The notes under the pieces were generated by a model, which made no database searches, was not told the DNA's origin, and was given only the letters and a program-made list of their open reading frames with translations. Below are positions 1 to 6,011 of a DNA stretch of 9,461 bases, in pieces. Position 1 is the first letter of the stretch, and every line of letters begins with the position of its first letter. Origin of the DNA: Methanoregulaceae archaeon UBA288 (GTDB taxonomy: Archaea > Halobacteriota > Methanomicrobia > Methanomicrobiales > Methanospirillaceae); assembly GCA_002495225.1 (NCBI GenBank), contig DAEF01000097.1, positions 1 to 9,461 of the forward strand, in the 5' to 3' direction. The translations under genes and the position numbers were made by a program.

Positions 1-302
1 TGAAATGAATTCGAGACTCTACAGACCAGTGGAGAGGGGATAACGATTTGATATGAAAAAGGTTTCGCTAATTCGTCTGGAATTGAGACCAGTGCCGCCC
101 CGGGTGATCGTTAACGGTCCCCTCGTGCTCGGCACTCCCCGAGCCCGATCGATCCGAAGGGCCCGGGTCCAGCACGCCGGCACCGGGGACGCCACGGGCC
201 GGCTACCGCCCGGTATCGAAGCGGGGCTCCGTTCGGATCGGGCTTCACGACGGCGGGAGGTATCACCCTGCACGAGCAGGAGCGGTCGCCGTGGAAGCGT
301 CC
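1..302. other. Non-coding left edge, AT-richer at 1-110
   Basis: No gene is supported here. The first 110 bases are clearly richer in A and T than the rest of the window, which in this GC-rich genome usually marks an intergenic promoter zone. Read on the minus strand, a TATA-like stretch (TTTTTCATATCAAA, about 65-52) could drive a minus-strand gene lying beyond the left edge, but no start codon for such a gene is visible. An open frame beginning ATGAAAAAGG at 53 on the plus strand runs to 856 but overlaps the GNAT gene on the opposite strand and resembles no protein. From about 110 to 302 the sequence is GC-rich with no recognisable feature. Confidence 0.3.
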
Positions 303-332
303 CTGCCGCACCCGCAGTGCCGGCTGCGGCAG
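303..332 (-). terminator. Hairpin downstream of the GNAT gene
   Basis: A perfect 8-bp inverted repeat (CTGCCGCA at 303-310, TGCGGCAG at 325-332) encloses a 14-base loop. A second outer pair, CCCTG at 301-305 and CAGGG at 348-352, could compete with it or extend it. The hairpin starts about 40 bases past the GNAT stop codon and could mark the 3' end of the minus-strand operon. No T-run follows on the minus strand, and archaea do not rely on bacterial hairpin terminators, so a role in termination or mRNA stability is inference. Confidence 0.25.
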
Positions 333-370
333 TCCGTGCCGACGGTACAGGGACTGGGCGGAGAGCAGGC

Positions 371-826
371 CTAGTCGAGATCGATGTGACAGTTCACCCA
401 CTCGCTGTCGTATCGCGGCCCGAACCGGTCGTAGAACCGGCGGGCCGTCTCGTTCCACTCGAGCATCTGCCAGGTGACGCCCGCGTAGCCCCTGTCGCGG
501 GCCTCGGTGAGAACGGCCTCGAAGAGTTTCCGGCCGATCCCCCTCCCGCGCCGCGAACCCGTCACGACGATGTCCTCGAGGTAGAGCCTGCATCCCGTCC
601 AGGTAGAGAACCTGACGTACCAGAGCGCGAAACCGACCACGCTGCCTCCCTCGTCGGCCACCACGGCCCGCCACACCGGGCACGGGCCGAACCCCGCCTC
701 CTCGAAGCGGGCGAGGGAGATGGTGACCGCGTCGGGAGCACGTTCGAAGACCGCGAGCTCGCGCACGAGCTCGAGCAGGCGCGGACAGTCCTCGCGGCGC
801 GCGGGGCGGATGACGGCTTCTCTCAT
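371..826 (-). CDS. GNAT acetyltransferase, spermidine/diamine N-acetyltransferase-like
   Basis: This protein of about 151 residues is expected to move an acetyl group from acetyl-CoA to an amine in the cytoplasm. The order of motifs follows the eukaryotic-type spermidine/spermine acetyltransferase: IRPARREDC at the N-terminus, LVRELAVFE in helix 1, a GFGPCP segment, YLEDIVVTGSRRGRGIG (the acetyl-CoA pyrophosphate loop, R-x-x-G-x-G, near residues 82-98) and WNETARRFYDRFG near 124-136, whose Tyr matches the family's general acid. Substrates of archaeal relatives are mostly untested, so polyamine, thialysine or another small amine are all possible. ATG at 826 is preferred; a GTG directly before it (829) gives one more residue. 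No good Shine-Dalgarno is seen. It is the last gene of a likely operon, 55 bases after the thioesterase. Confidence 0.88.
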   Translation of the reverse strand: MREAVIRPARREDCPRLLELVRELAVFERAPDAVTISLARFEEAGFGPCPVWRAVVADEGGSVVGFALWYVRFSTWTGCRLYLEDIVVTGSRRGRGIGRKLFEAVLTEARDRGYAGVTWQMLEWNETARRFYDRFGPRYDSEWVNCHIDLD

Positions 827-881
827 CACGACAAGGTAGGTCGTCGTACAGGTTAAGGGGGCGCTGCAGGGCGCTCCGGCC

Positions 882-1265
882 TCACCCGAGCCTGAACCCG
901 TGCCCCGTGAAGACCGCGATCAGCCGGTCTCCCTGGTAGACCTCGACACGATAGAGGGAGACCGACGGCGTTTCGGAGACGCACCGGGCGGTGGCCGTCA
1001 GCGGTCCGTTCGCGGGGGAGAGATAGCTGATCTCCGCCGCGAGCGCCACCTCCCGGCCGGCGAGGTTCGCGGCACACCCGAAGGCGTGATCGGCGAGCGC
1101 GAAGATCGCGCCGCCGTGCACCGTGCCGTTCCGGTTGAAAATGCCCTCGCCGTCCATCGCGACGGTGACGGCACCGTCCTCGACCGAGACCACGCGCAGC
1201 CCCAGGGTCCGGGCGAACCCGCAGTTGTCGAACGAGGCCACTATCCCGGCAGTCTCGTCGTTCAT
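882..1265 (-). CDS. PaaI-family hotdog-fold thioesterase
   Basis: This 127-residue protein is a single hotdog domain of the PaaI/YdiI type, which hydrolyses acyl-CoA thioesters, often aromatic or short-chain ones, as a cytoplasmic tetramer. The diagnostic stretch is NRNGTVHGGAIFALADHA (residues 45-62): HGG binds the thioester region and Asp59 fits the catalytic acid. The following AAEISYLSPA and GHGFRLG segments match the central strand and C-terminus of the family, and the length is typical. ATG at 1265 is supported by GGTG five bases upstream (1274-1271). The gene starts 40 bases after the zinc-ribbon gene, suggesting co-transcription, and a hairpin covers its ribosome binding site. The real substrate cannot be read from sequence. 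Confidence 0.9.
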   Translation of the reverse strand: MNDETAGIVASFDNCGFARTLGLRVVSVEDGAVTVAMDGEGIFNRNGTVHGGAIFALADHAFGCAANLAGREVALAAEISYLSPANGPLTATARCVSETPSVSLYRVEVYQGDRLIAVFTGHGFRLG

Positions 1266-1267
1266 CC

Positions 1268-1285
1268 GCGCACCTGCGGGTGCAC
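1268..1285 (-). promoter_or_regulatory. Hairpin covering the thioesterase ribosome binding site
   Basis: In the minus-strand transcript, GTGCACC (1285-1279) pairs with GGTGCGC (1274-1268) around a CGCA loop, giving seven pairs including one G-U. The GGTG of the Shine-Dalgarno lies in the 3' arm, two bases before the ATG. The structure could lower translation of the thioesterase unless ribosomes arriving from the upstream gene open it. The pairing is seen directly; the regulatory role is inference. Confidence 0.35.
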
Positions 1286-1305
1286 TCCCGGCCGGAAAAA
1301 GAGCG

Positions 1306-2688
1306 TCAGGCGATCGAGACCTCCCAGGGTCCCGTTGCCTCCACGTTGAGGAGATACTTGCCGGTCGTCGAAACCGAGACGCCCTTGGAACCCGAGTAGG
1401 GGCCCTCGGTCGAAGGGAGCAGCACCGTCTCTCCTGAGCCGACCAGGGTCACAGAGAAATTCCCCGTGGCCGTGGTGGAGTAGGTGAATTTGGCCAGCCC
1501 CTCGTGCAGGGTGAAGGTCGGCGTCGCCAACGTACCGTTCCCCTGGAAGGTGCGGGACTCCTGTGTCGACAGCGGCGTCGGCGTCGCGGTTGGTGCCGTC
1601 GTCGGCAGCTCGGTCGGAGCCGCGGTCAGGGTTGCGAGCGTGGTCGGTGCAGACGTCGCCGTGGTCGCTGACGTGGTGACCGTCGCGGGCGCGAGGGTCG
1701 GGGCTGGCGTGGGGACGAAAGTGTCCGAGATCGTGACCGTCCACGTCCCCGAGCCGAACGGCCAGACCTCGAGGCGGTACGTCCCGGGGACGGCCACCCT
1801 GATGACGGTCGTGGCCGGCTGGGGCCCCGCGGTGGCGACACCGATCGCGGTGCCGGCTGCGTCCCTGAGCTGGGCCATGGTGAGCACCCCCGCGGTCATC
1901 CCCACCTGGATCGTCCCGGCATCGAGCGCGAACGGCTCCGTCACGTAGGTCCCCTCACCCGTCCAGGAGAGGTTCCCGACCCGCCCGGATGCACTGGTCG
2001 GCACGGGCGACGGGGGTACCGGAGTCGGCGGGATATACGGTGTCCGGAGCTGGCTCCCCGGGTCGCCCCCGGCGTTCTGGATGTAGCGGTCGAGGGTCTT
2101 GACGACGAGCACCGTCTCGTACGGCAGCGGGGTCACGTTCCCCGATGCATTCGCGGCCCTGGGGACCGCGATCCGCCCGGGAGCCGCAGCGGTCGGGGTT
2201 GACGAGGCCCTGACGATGAAGGCCGTCACCGTCGGAGACGGGAACGGGCCGACGTCGGCCGCCTGCGCGGAAGCGCCGGTGCTGCCCCCCTGTCCCTGGC
2301 CCGCGAGCAGGATGCCGGCGAGGAGGACGATGAAGACAAAAGCCAGGGCTCCGACGAGGCGACGGTTCGAGAGGATGCGCCTCATACGGGCGACCACCGA
2401 CGTCTCCGAGACAGGATCCCCGCACTGCGGGCAGTACCCTGCATCCGGCGTCGGCAGGGAGGCGCCGCAGTGCGGACATGCGGCGGGCGCCGCCTCGATG
2501 GGAAGCGGAGCCGGCGCCACAGGTGCTGCCGGCGCAGGCGCGGCAGGAGCGGGGGCGACCTGGACCGGCGTCACCGGCTGGACGAAGCCTCCCCGCGGTC
2601 CCGAGTAGGTCCGCATATTGACCTTGCAGTGTGGGCAGAGAGACCACTCGGGGCGGACTTCGGTGCCGCAGTTAGGACATTCGGCCAC
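1306..2688 (-). CDS. Zinc-ribbon membrane protein with Thr/Pro-rich stalk and two outer beta domains
   Basis: The function of this 460-residue protein is unknown. From the N-terminus it has a zinc ribbon with CPNC and CPHC (Cys4, 7, 18, 21), an Ala/Pro-rich linker (about 38-69), a second ribbon with CPHC and CPQC (Cys71, 74, 86, 89), and a basic stretch RMRRILSNRR followed by one membrane segment (about 111-130). A Ser/Thr/Pro region follows, then a beta domain (about 238-322), a Thr/Pro stalk (about 325-377) and a second similar beta domain (378-460). The basic residues before the membrane segment predict ribbons inside and beta domains outside the cell. The start is GTG at 2688, fixed by GAGGAT (2699-2694) five bases upstream. 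It heads the likely operon with the thioesterase and GNAT genes. Zinc-ribbon membrane proteins with secreted C-termini are common in methanogens, but no partner is evident here. Confidence 0.85.
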   Translation of the reverse strand: MAECPNCGTEVRPEWSLCPHCKVNMRTYSGPRGGFVQPVTPVQVAPAPAAPAPAAPVAPAPLPIEAAPAACPHCGASLPTPDAGYCPQCGDPVSETSVVARMRRILSNRRLVGALAFVFIVLLAGILLAGQGQGGSTGASAQAADVGPFPSPTVTAFIVRASSTPTAAAPGRIAVPRAANASGNVTPLPYETVLVVKTLDRYIQNAGGDPGSQLRTPYIPPTPVPPSPVPTSASGRVGNLSWTGEGTYVTEPFALDAGTIQVGMTAGVLTMAQLRDAAGTAIGVATAGPQPATTVIRVAVPGTYRLEVWPFGSGTWTVTISDTFVPTPAPTLAPATVTTSATTATSAPTTLATLTAAPTELPTTAPTATPTPLSTQESRTFQGNGTLATPTFTLHEGLAKFTYSTTATGNFSVTLVGSGETVLLPSTEGPYSGSKGVSVSTTGKYLLNVEATGPWEVSIA

Positions 2689-2723
2689 GGTAAATCCTCG
2701 GTATGAACATTATAGCACGAGCG

Positions 2724-2734
2724 AAGAATAAAAG
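2724..2734 (-). promoter_or_regulatory. TATA-like promoter element of the zinc-ribbon operon
   Basis: Read on the minus strand, CTTTTATTCTT lies in an AT-rich island and would place transcription start near 2704, leaving a short leader that includes the GAGGAT ribosome binding site at 2699-2694. A second AT-rich stretch, CTATAATG near 2715-2708, could be an alternative, but it would start transcription at the GTG itself, which fits badly with the good Shine-Dalgarno. Confidence 0.4.
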
Positions 2735-2907
2735 CTGTCATTTGTAATCGGCGAACTAAAGGTGGCCGGGACGGCGCGCGCCCCGACTTTCGAGGCGCCC
2801 AGGGTTCCGGATCCCCTCTCGAAGGGGAGCCTTCAGGCGACCGGGAGAGGACAGCGGGGCATGGGAGTGGTAACCTGAGTTCGTAAACGATCAGGACTCG
2901 ATGACCC
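2735..2907. other. Intergenic stretch with a small hairpin, no gene seen
   Basis: No open frame here has convincing coding character. A 6-bp inverted repeat (TCCCCT at 2812-2817, AGGGGA at 2823-2828, loop CTCGA) is the only clear structure. GGGTTCCGGATCCC at about 2803-2816 superficially resembles a tRNA T-arm, but the loop sequence is wrong and there is no acceptor stem. Confidence 0.3.
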
Positions 2908-3081
2908 TCACCCCTGGCTCGGACTTCCTATGCATGACCTCGAGGGGATGTGCCGGACGATCCAGGCGCGGTGTGATATGAGTTCGTAGAGGACCGCTGC
3001 GATGACAAGCAAACCGAGGAGCGCTACGATGAGCCCGACGAGCCTGCACATAGAGCCAGACATGAGATGCAAAATTCCCAT
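2908..3081 (-). CDS. Possible 57-residue single-span membrane protein
   Basis: Function is unknown. The frame encodes a short N-terminus (MGILHLMSGSMCR), one strongly hydrophobic segment (about residues 14-32, LVGLIVALLGLLVIAAVLY) and a basic tail with two Cys and several Arg/His. A sustained membrane segment is uncommon in chance frames of GC-rich DNA, which usually give Arg-, Pro- and Gly-rich peptides. Start choice is open: ATG at 3081 would be leaderless, 29 bases from a TATA-like CCATTATGTC (3115-3106); ATG at 3063 gives 51 residues and ATG at 3051 gives 47. No clear Shine-Dalgarno is seen. It could be a real small membrane protein or a fortuitous frame. Confidence 0.4.
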   Translation of the reverse strand: MGILHLMSGSMCRLVGLIVALLGLLVIAAVLYELISHRAWIVRHIPSRSCIGSPSQG

Positions 3082-3105
3082 GGGCGTTCCTAGAACACTC
3101 TGGTA

Positions 3106-3115
3106 GACATAATGG
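3106..3115 (-). promoter_or_regulatory. TATA-like element before the small membrane ORF
   Basis: CCATTATGTC on the minus strand sits in a locally AT-richer patch, centred 29 bases upstream of the ATG at 3081, which fits leaderless archaeal transcription. It is a weak match, and its value depends on the small ORF being real. Confidence 0.25.
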
Positions 3116-3416
3116 TTTGCCAGGACGCCACCACGACGGCGACTGAAACTCCCGTGCATCCTGTGGGCGGTGACCGGGTGGTGATGGGTGTTCGGGCCGG
3201 AAACAGGGGCAGGCCGTTCCAGGTGGGGCGAGTCGTGATCGGGATGCGCGTGAGCGCTTCATCGACGACACCGTTCCCGACCATGGGTCAGGTCAGTCCG
3301 ATCTGAACGAAAGACCATGCACGACCAGAAGAGGGGCACCGGGACGCATTCGCGACTCCGGGCTCGTGTCCGCTATCGGAACGGTTTTGGCCGTACAGAC
3401 CAAGGTACTGACCGCG
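3116..3416. other. Stretch upstream of the TPR gene, no supported gene
   Basis: Several frames are open on both strands (for example 3112-3306 plus and 3090-3284 minus), but none has a recognisable domain, ribosome binding site or clear coding bias. No convincing TATA element was found for the TPR gene at 3417. The stretch may be a leader or degraded sequence. Confidence 0.3.
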
Positions 3417-4493
3417 ATGAGATCCCGATTGATTTCGATCGTCCTCGCTGGCCTAGTCCTGCTCGCCCTGCTCCCGGTGGGAGCGAGCGCAGCCGAGAAT
3501 GTGGACAGTCAACTCGACCAGGTGACCGACCTGATGCGCGCGGGCCTGATGGACGATGCACTGGCGGACCTCACGGCCCTGCAGGAGGCGAATCCCGATC
3601 ACATCCGCTCGTGGCTGATTCGGGGGCTTATCCTCGGGTACGTGGGACGCGCCGACGAGGGTCGCGCCGAGGCCGACGCACGGCTCGCGGCCAACCCCGC
3701 GGATGGGGGAGGGCTCGCTTTCATGGTCGGCCTCGCCATCGCCGAAGGCGATCTGACGACCGCGAAAGAAGCCTCCGCCCGGCTCGTGGACACCCATCCC
3801 GAGTCCGCCGACGCCTGGGACATCCGCGGAGGAGTGCTCTCTCTCGAGAGCGGGGAGACGGCGGCCCGCGAAGCACTGACCGCGTTCGACCGCGCGCTCG
3901 CGATCGACCCGCAGCACGTCGACGCCCTCATCAACCGCGGTGAGCTGGCCGGGCCGACTGATCCCGACGAAGCCGAACGCTTCCTCCGCCGTGCGGTCGA
4001 ATCCCGCCCTGCATCGACCGATGCGAATGACGCCTTGACGACCTTCCTCATCGGCCAGAACCGGACCGCCGAGGCGGTCGCTGCCTTCGACCAGTGGTTC
4101 GAAAAGCAGCCCGGCAACCCGATTGCTCTGATCGGCAAGGCGAGCGTGCTCGCCATCGAGGGCCGGTACGACGAGGCCCTCTGGCTGGTCGAGAACGTCG
4201 TCCGCGACGACCCCGGTAACCGGGACGGCCTCTATCTGAAGGGGGAGCTGCTCTTCGCGCTCGGCCACCCCGACCAGGCCGTCGAGGCCATGAGCGACCT
4301 GCTCGAACAGTACCCGGGCGACGAGGACGCCGAGGCCCTCCGCAGCGAGGCCGCTGCGGCGGTGCAGTCGGCCGCGGGCGGCGGGAATGCCACCCACTCC
4401 GCGACCACGCCCGCTGCCAGTGCGCCGGCACCCCTGGCCGCTGCCCTTCTTGCGCTCGCCGCCCTCGGGTGTATCCTCCGGCGCCGCCGGTAG
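3417..4493 (+). CDS. Secreted TPR protein with C-terminal membrane or sorting tail
   Basis: This protein of about 358 residues is probably an extracellular scaffold for protein contacts. ATG at 3417 is chosen because it gives a textbook signal peptide (MRSRLISIVLAGLVLLALLPVGASA, cleavage after ASA near residue 25); the frame is open 17 codons further upstream, which would bury the signal. The mature part is about eight TPR-like helical pairs. Typical units are ALTAFDRALAIDPQHVDALINRG, AVAAFDQWFEKQPGNPIALIGKA and ALWLVENVVRDDPGNRDGLYLKG. After about residue 318 a Ser/Thr/Ala/Pro linker leads to a hydrophobic stretch APLAAALLALAALGCIL and RRRR at the end, the layout of archaeosortase-processed tails, though without the classical PGF motif. 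The upstream AAGG is a weak ribosome binding site. The gene ends 5 bases from the stop of the convergent ATPase. Confidence 0.88.
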   Translation: MRSRLISIVLAGLVLLALLPVGASAAENVDSQLDQVTDLMRAGLMDDALADLTALQEANPDHIRSWLIRGLILGYVGRADEGRAEADARLAANPADGGGLAFMVGLAIAEGDLTTAKEASARLVDTHPESADAWDIRGGVLSLESGETAAREALTAFDRALAIDPQHVDALINRGELAGPTDPDEAERFLRRAVESRPASTDANDALTTFLIGQNRTAEAVAAFDQWFEKQPGNPIALIGKASVLAIEGRYDEALWLVENVVRDDPGNRDGLYLKGELLFALGHPDQAVEAMSDLLEQYPGDEDAEALRSEAAAAVQSAAGGGNATHSATTPAASAPAPLAAALLALAALGCILRRRR

Positions 4494-4498
4494 ACCGA

Positions 4499-5932
4499 TC
4501 ACCCGCCCTTTTTCAAACGGTCGAGCACCGGTTCGAGCGATGCCGCGAGCCGGTGCCGGAACTCGGCCCGCGCGATCGCGCCGGCCCTGAACCCCTCGAG
4601 GACCAGGATCCGGTCGGCCTCGGCAGTCAGGAGATCCAGGGCGCCGGCCGTAAAGAGGACCGTCGTGGACCCGAGGCGCTCACGACCGGACGCGATCAGG
4701 GTCGAGAGCGGGATGACGCCGGGAGCGGTCAGACATGAGGGCACCAGCAGGTTCACGGCCGAACGGTCCTCGTCGAACGCGAGCAGCGGGGCGCCTCGCG
4801 CGATCGCACGGCCGATGTCGTCGGCCATCGAGGTCGAGCCGGAGCCCGGGCCGCTCGCCGCGCCGGGGTTCCCTGTCAGTGATGGAGGCAGGGACTCGAA
4901 GAAGAGGGAGAGGTCGGCCCGGTGGTGCTGGTGCGCGCCCGCCTCGACGAAAGCGGGGTCACGGACGGTCACCACCCGCTCGCGCCCGTCGCCGGGAAGG
5001 TGATCGTCGACGCCGGAAAGGACCGCCGAGAGGAGCGTGGACTTGCCCTCTGCGTTCGAGCCTGCTATCGCGAAGACCTCGCCCGACCGGATACCGAGCC
5101 CGGTCGCCGTCTCGCCGCTCGCAGGGAGTTCGACCTCGACCGGCTCGAACTCCACCGGGCACCGGAACGGGACGTGCCGGCCCTCTTTCGGCCCGGCGAT
5201 TCGGTAGTGGCAGCGGAGACGGGTGTAGTCCCGGGCCGGGCGGGTGCCGTCGCCGACGAACGCGACGAGACCGAGGTTCGCCAGGGACCGGCGAAGCCCT
5301 TTCTGGTCGAGCGAGGAGAGCCAGCCCCTGGCCAGCGCCCGAGAGGGGACCCGCCGCACCGCACCCGAGACGGCGCCCGCGAGCCGGGCCAGGCGGTCCC
5401 CCTGGTCCCGCACGGCCGTCGTGTCGCCGGGAGGGGCGTGGGGGAGTGCCCCCGTGAGCGTCAGGGAGAACCCTCCGGCATCGGCGAAGTTCTCCTCGCC
5501 CGAGCGAAAGAGGCCGCCGCCGATCGCCGAGGGCGAGGCGATCAGCGTGTACGGTTCGACGGAGGCCGTGTACCGCCCGGGAAACCCCGTGCCGCGGCCG
5601 GCGAGGGGGTCGAGGTCGTCGGCGGACGGTGCAGCCGCGGCGGCCTTGACCGCCTCGATCGCAACCGCGGCGACCCCGTCCAGCCCCCCGGGTGCGGCGG
5701 CGAATGCGGACAGGTCCCGTTCGATGCGGACCGGGAGACTGAACTGGAGCGCGGACCGGTCGAAGGCCGACACGACATAGGCGTTCACGCCGTGCCGGAG
5801 ACGTTCGCGCTCGACGCGGACGCCGTCCCCGCCAACGGCGGCGAGCAGGATCTCGAGCCGGTCAGACCAGGACGCGGGCGTCAGCACCCCCTCCTGCAGT
5901 CCGGGGACAGGCGTTCGGGGATGCCATGCCAT
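4499..5932 (-). CDS. Divergent P-loop ATPase of the PF09818 'ABC-class' family
   Basis: This 477-residue cytoplasmic protein resembles the 'predicted ATPase of the ABC class' family, whose role is unknown in prokaryotes. Visible elements in order: an N-terminal domain (about 20-200), a linker with VPFRCP (254-259) and VEVELPASGE (265-274), Walker A GSNAEGKST (291-299), HLPGDGRERVVTV (311-323), the ABC signature-like GSGSTSMADD (363-372), and Walker B LLAFDEDRSAVN (383-394), where the family usually has LLIDEDTSATN. The usual PR-x-SG segment before VPF is replaced by ARDYTRLRCHYRIAG, and a Gly/Ser/Pro-rich insert precedes the signature. ATG at 5932 is preferred because an earlier start (6013) would overlap the divergent reductase and adds an Arg-rich tail lacking family character. 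No Shine-Dalgarno is seen. Confidence 0.82.
   Translation of the reverse strand: MAWHPRTPVPGLQEGVLTPASWSDRLEILLAAVGGDGVRVERERLRHGVNAYVVSAFDRSALQFSLPVRIERDLSAFAAAPGGLDGVAAVAIEAVKAAAAAPSADDLDPLAGRGTGFPGRYTASVEPYTLIASPSAIGGGLFRSGEENFADAGGFSLTLTGALPHAPPGDTTAVRDQGDRLARLAGAVSGAVRRVPSRALARGWLSSLDQKGLRRSLANLGLVAFVGDGTRPARDYTRLRCHYRIAGPKEGRHVPFRCPVEFEPVEVELPASGETATGLGIRSGEVFAIAGSNAEGKSTLLSAVLSGVDDHLPGDGRERVVTVRDPAFVEAGAHQHHRADLSLFFESLPPSLTGNPGAASGPGSGSTSMADDIGRAIARGAPLLAFDEDRSAVNLLVPSCLTAPGVIPLSTLIASGRERLGSTTVLFTAGALDLLTAEADRILVLEGFRAGAIARAEFRHRLAASLEPVLDRLKKGG
4509..4513 (+). terminator. T5 run just past the secreted TPR gene
   Basis: CCCTTTTTC begins 13 bases after the TPR stop on the plus strand. 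Archaeal RNA polymerase stops at T-rich runs, so this could end the TPR transcript. It lies inside the last codons (Lys-Lys) of the convergent ATPase, so the run may simply reflect coding. Confidence 0.25.
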
Positions 5933-5980
5933 GAGATCGACGCGGGATCGCTTGAAGCCCGCACCCGGGCGTGGCGATCG

Positions 5981-5987
5981 GTTTATC
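5981..5987 (+). promoter_or_regulatory. TATA element between the divergent ATPase and reductase genes
   Basis: GTTTATC is the only AT-rich word in the 79-base gap. Its centre lies about 27 bases before the ATG at 6012, the distance expected for a leaderless archaeal transcript, and the reductase has no Shine-Dalgarno. In the other direction (GATAAAC) it would start the ATPase transcript near 5960, leaving a leader of about 28 bases, so it might serve both genes. Confidence 0.45.
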
Positions 5988-6011
5988 CTCGCTCCGCTCC
6001 CTCGTGTGACC

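Noticed and set aside
53..856. 267-codon plus-strand open frame starting ATGAAAAAGG with a purine-rich stretch upstream
   Set aside because: It runs antisense through the GNAT gene, the protein is Arg/Pro-rich with no domain, and long antisense frames are expected in GC-rich DNA.
1560..1720. GTCG-rich low-complexity tract resembling a tandem repeat
   Set aside because: It encodes the Thr/Ala/Pro stalk of the zinc-ribbon protein; the repetition reflects amino-acid bias rather than a separate element.
2795..2830. tRNA-like T-arm GGGTTCCGGATCCC
   Set aside because: The loop is not TTCRA-type, and no acceptor, D or anticodon stem can be drawn around it.
3170..3255. Imperfect 21-base direct repeat (GGGTGGTGATGGG and GAGTCGTGATCGG) about 54 bases apart
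   Set aside because: Only about two thirds of the bases match, there are just two copies and no flanking structure, so chance is a fair explanation.
3453..4502. 349-codon minus-strand frame opposite the secreted TPR gene
   Set aside because: It is the shadow of the TPR gene, which has a signal peptide, clear repeats and a sorting-type tail; the antisense product shows no domain.
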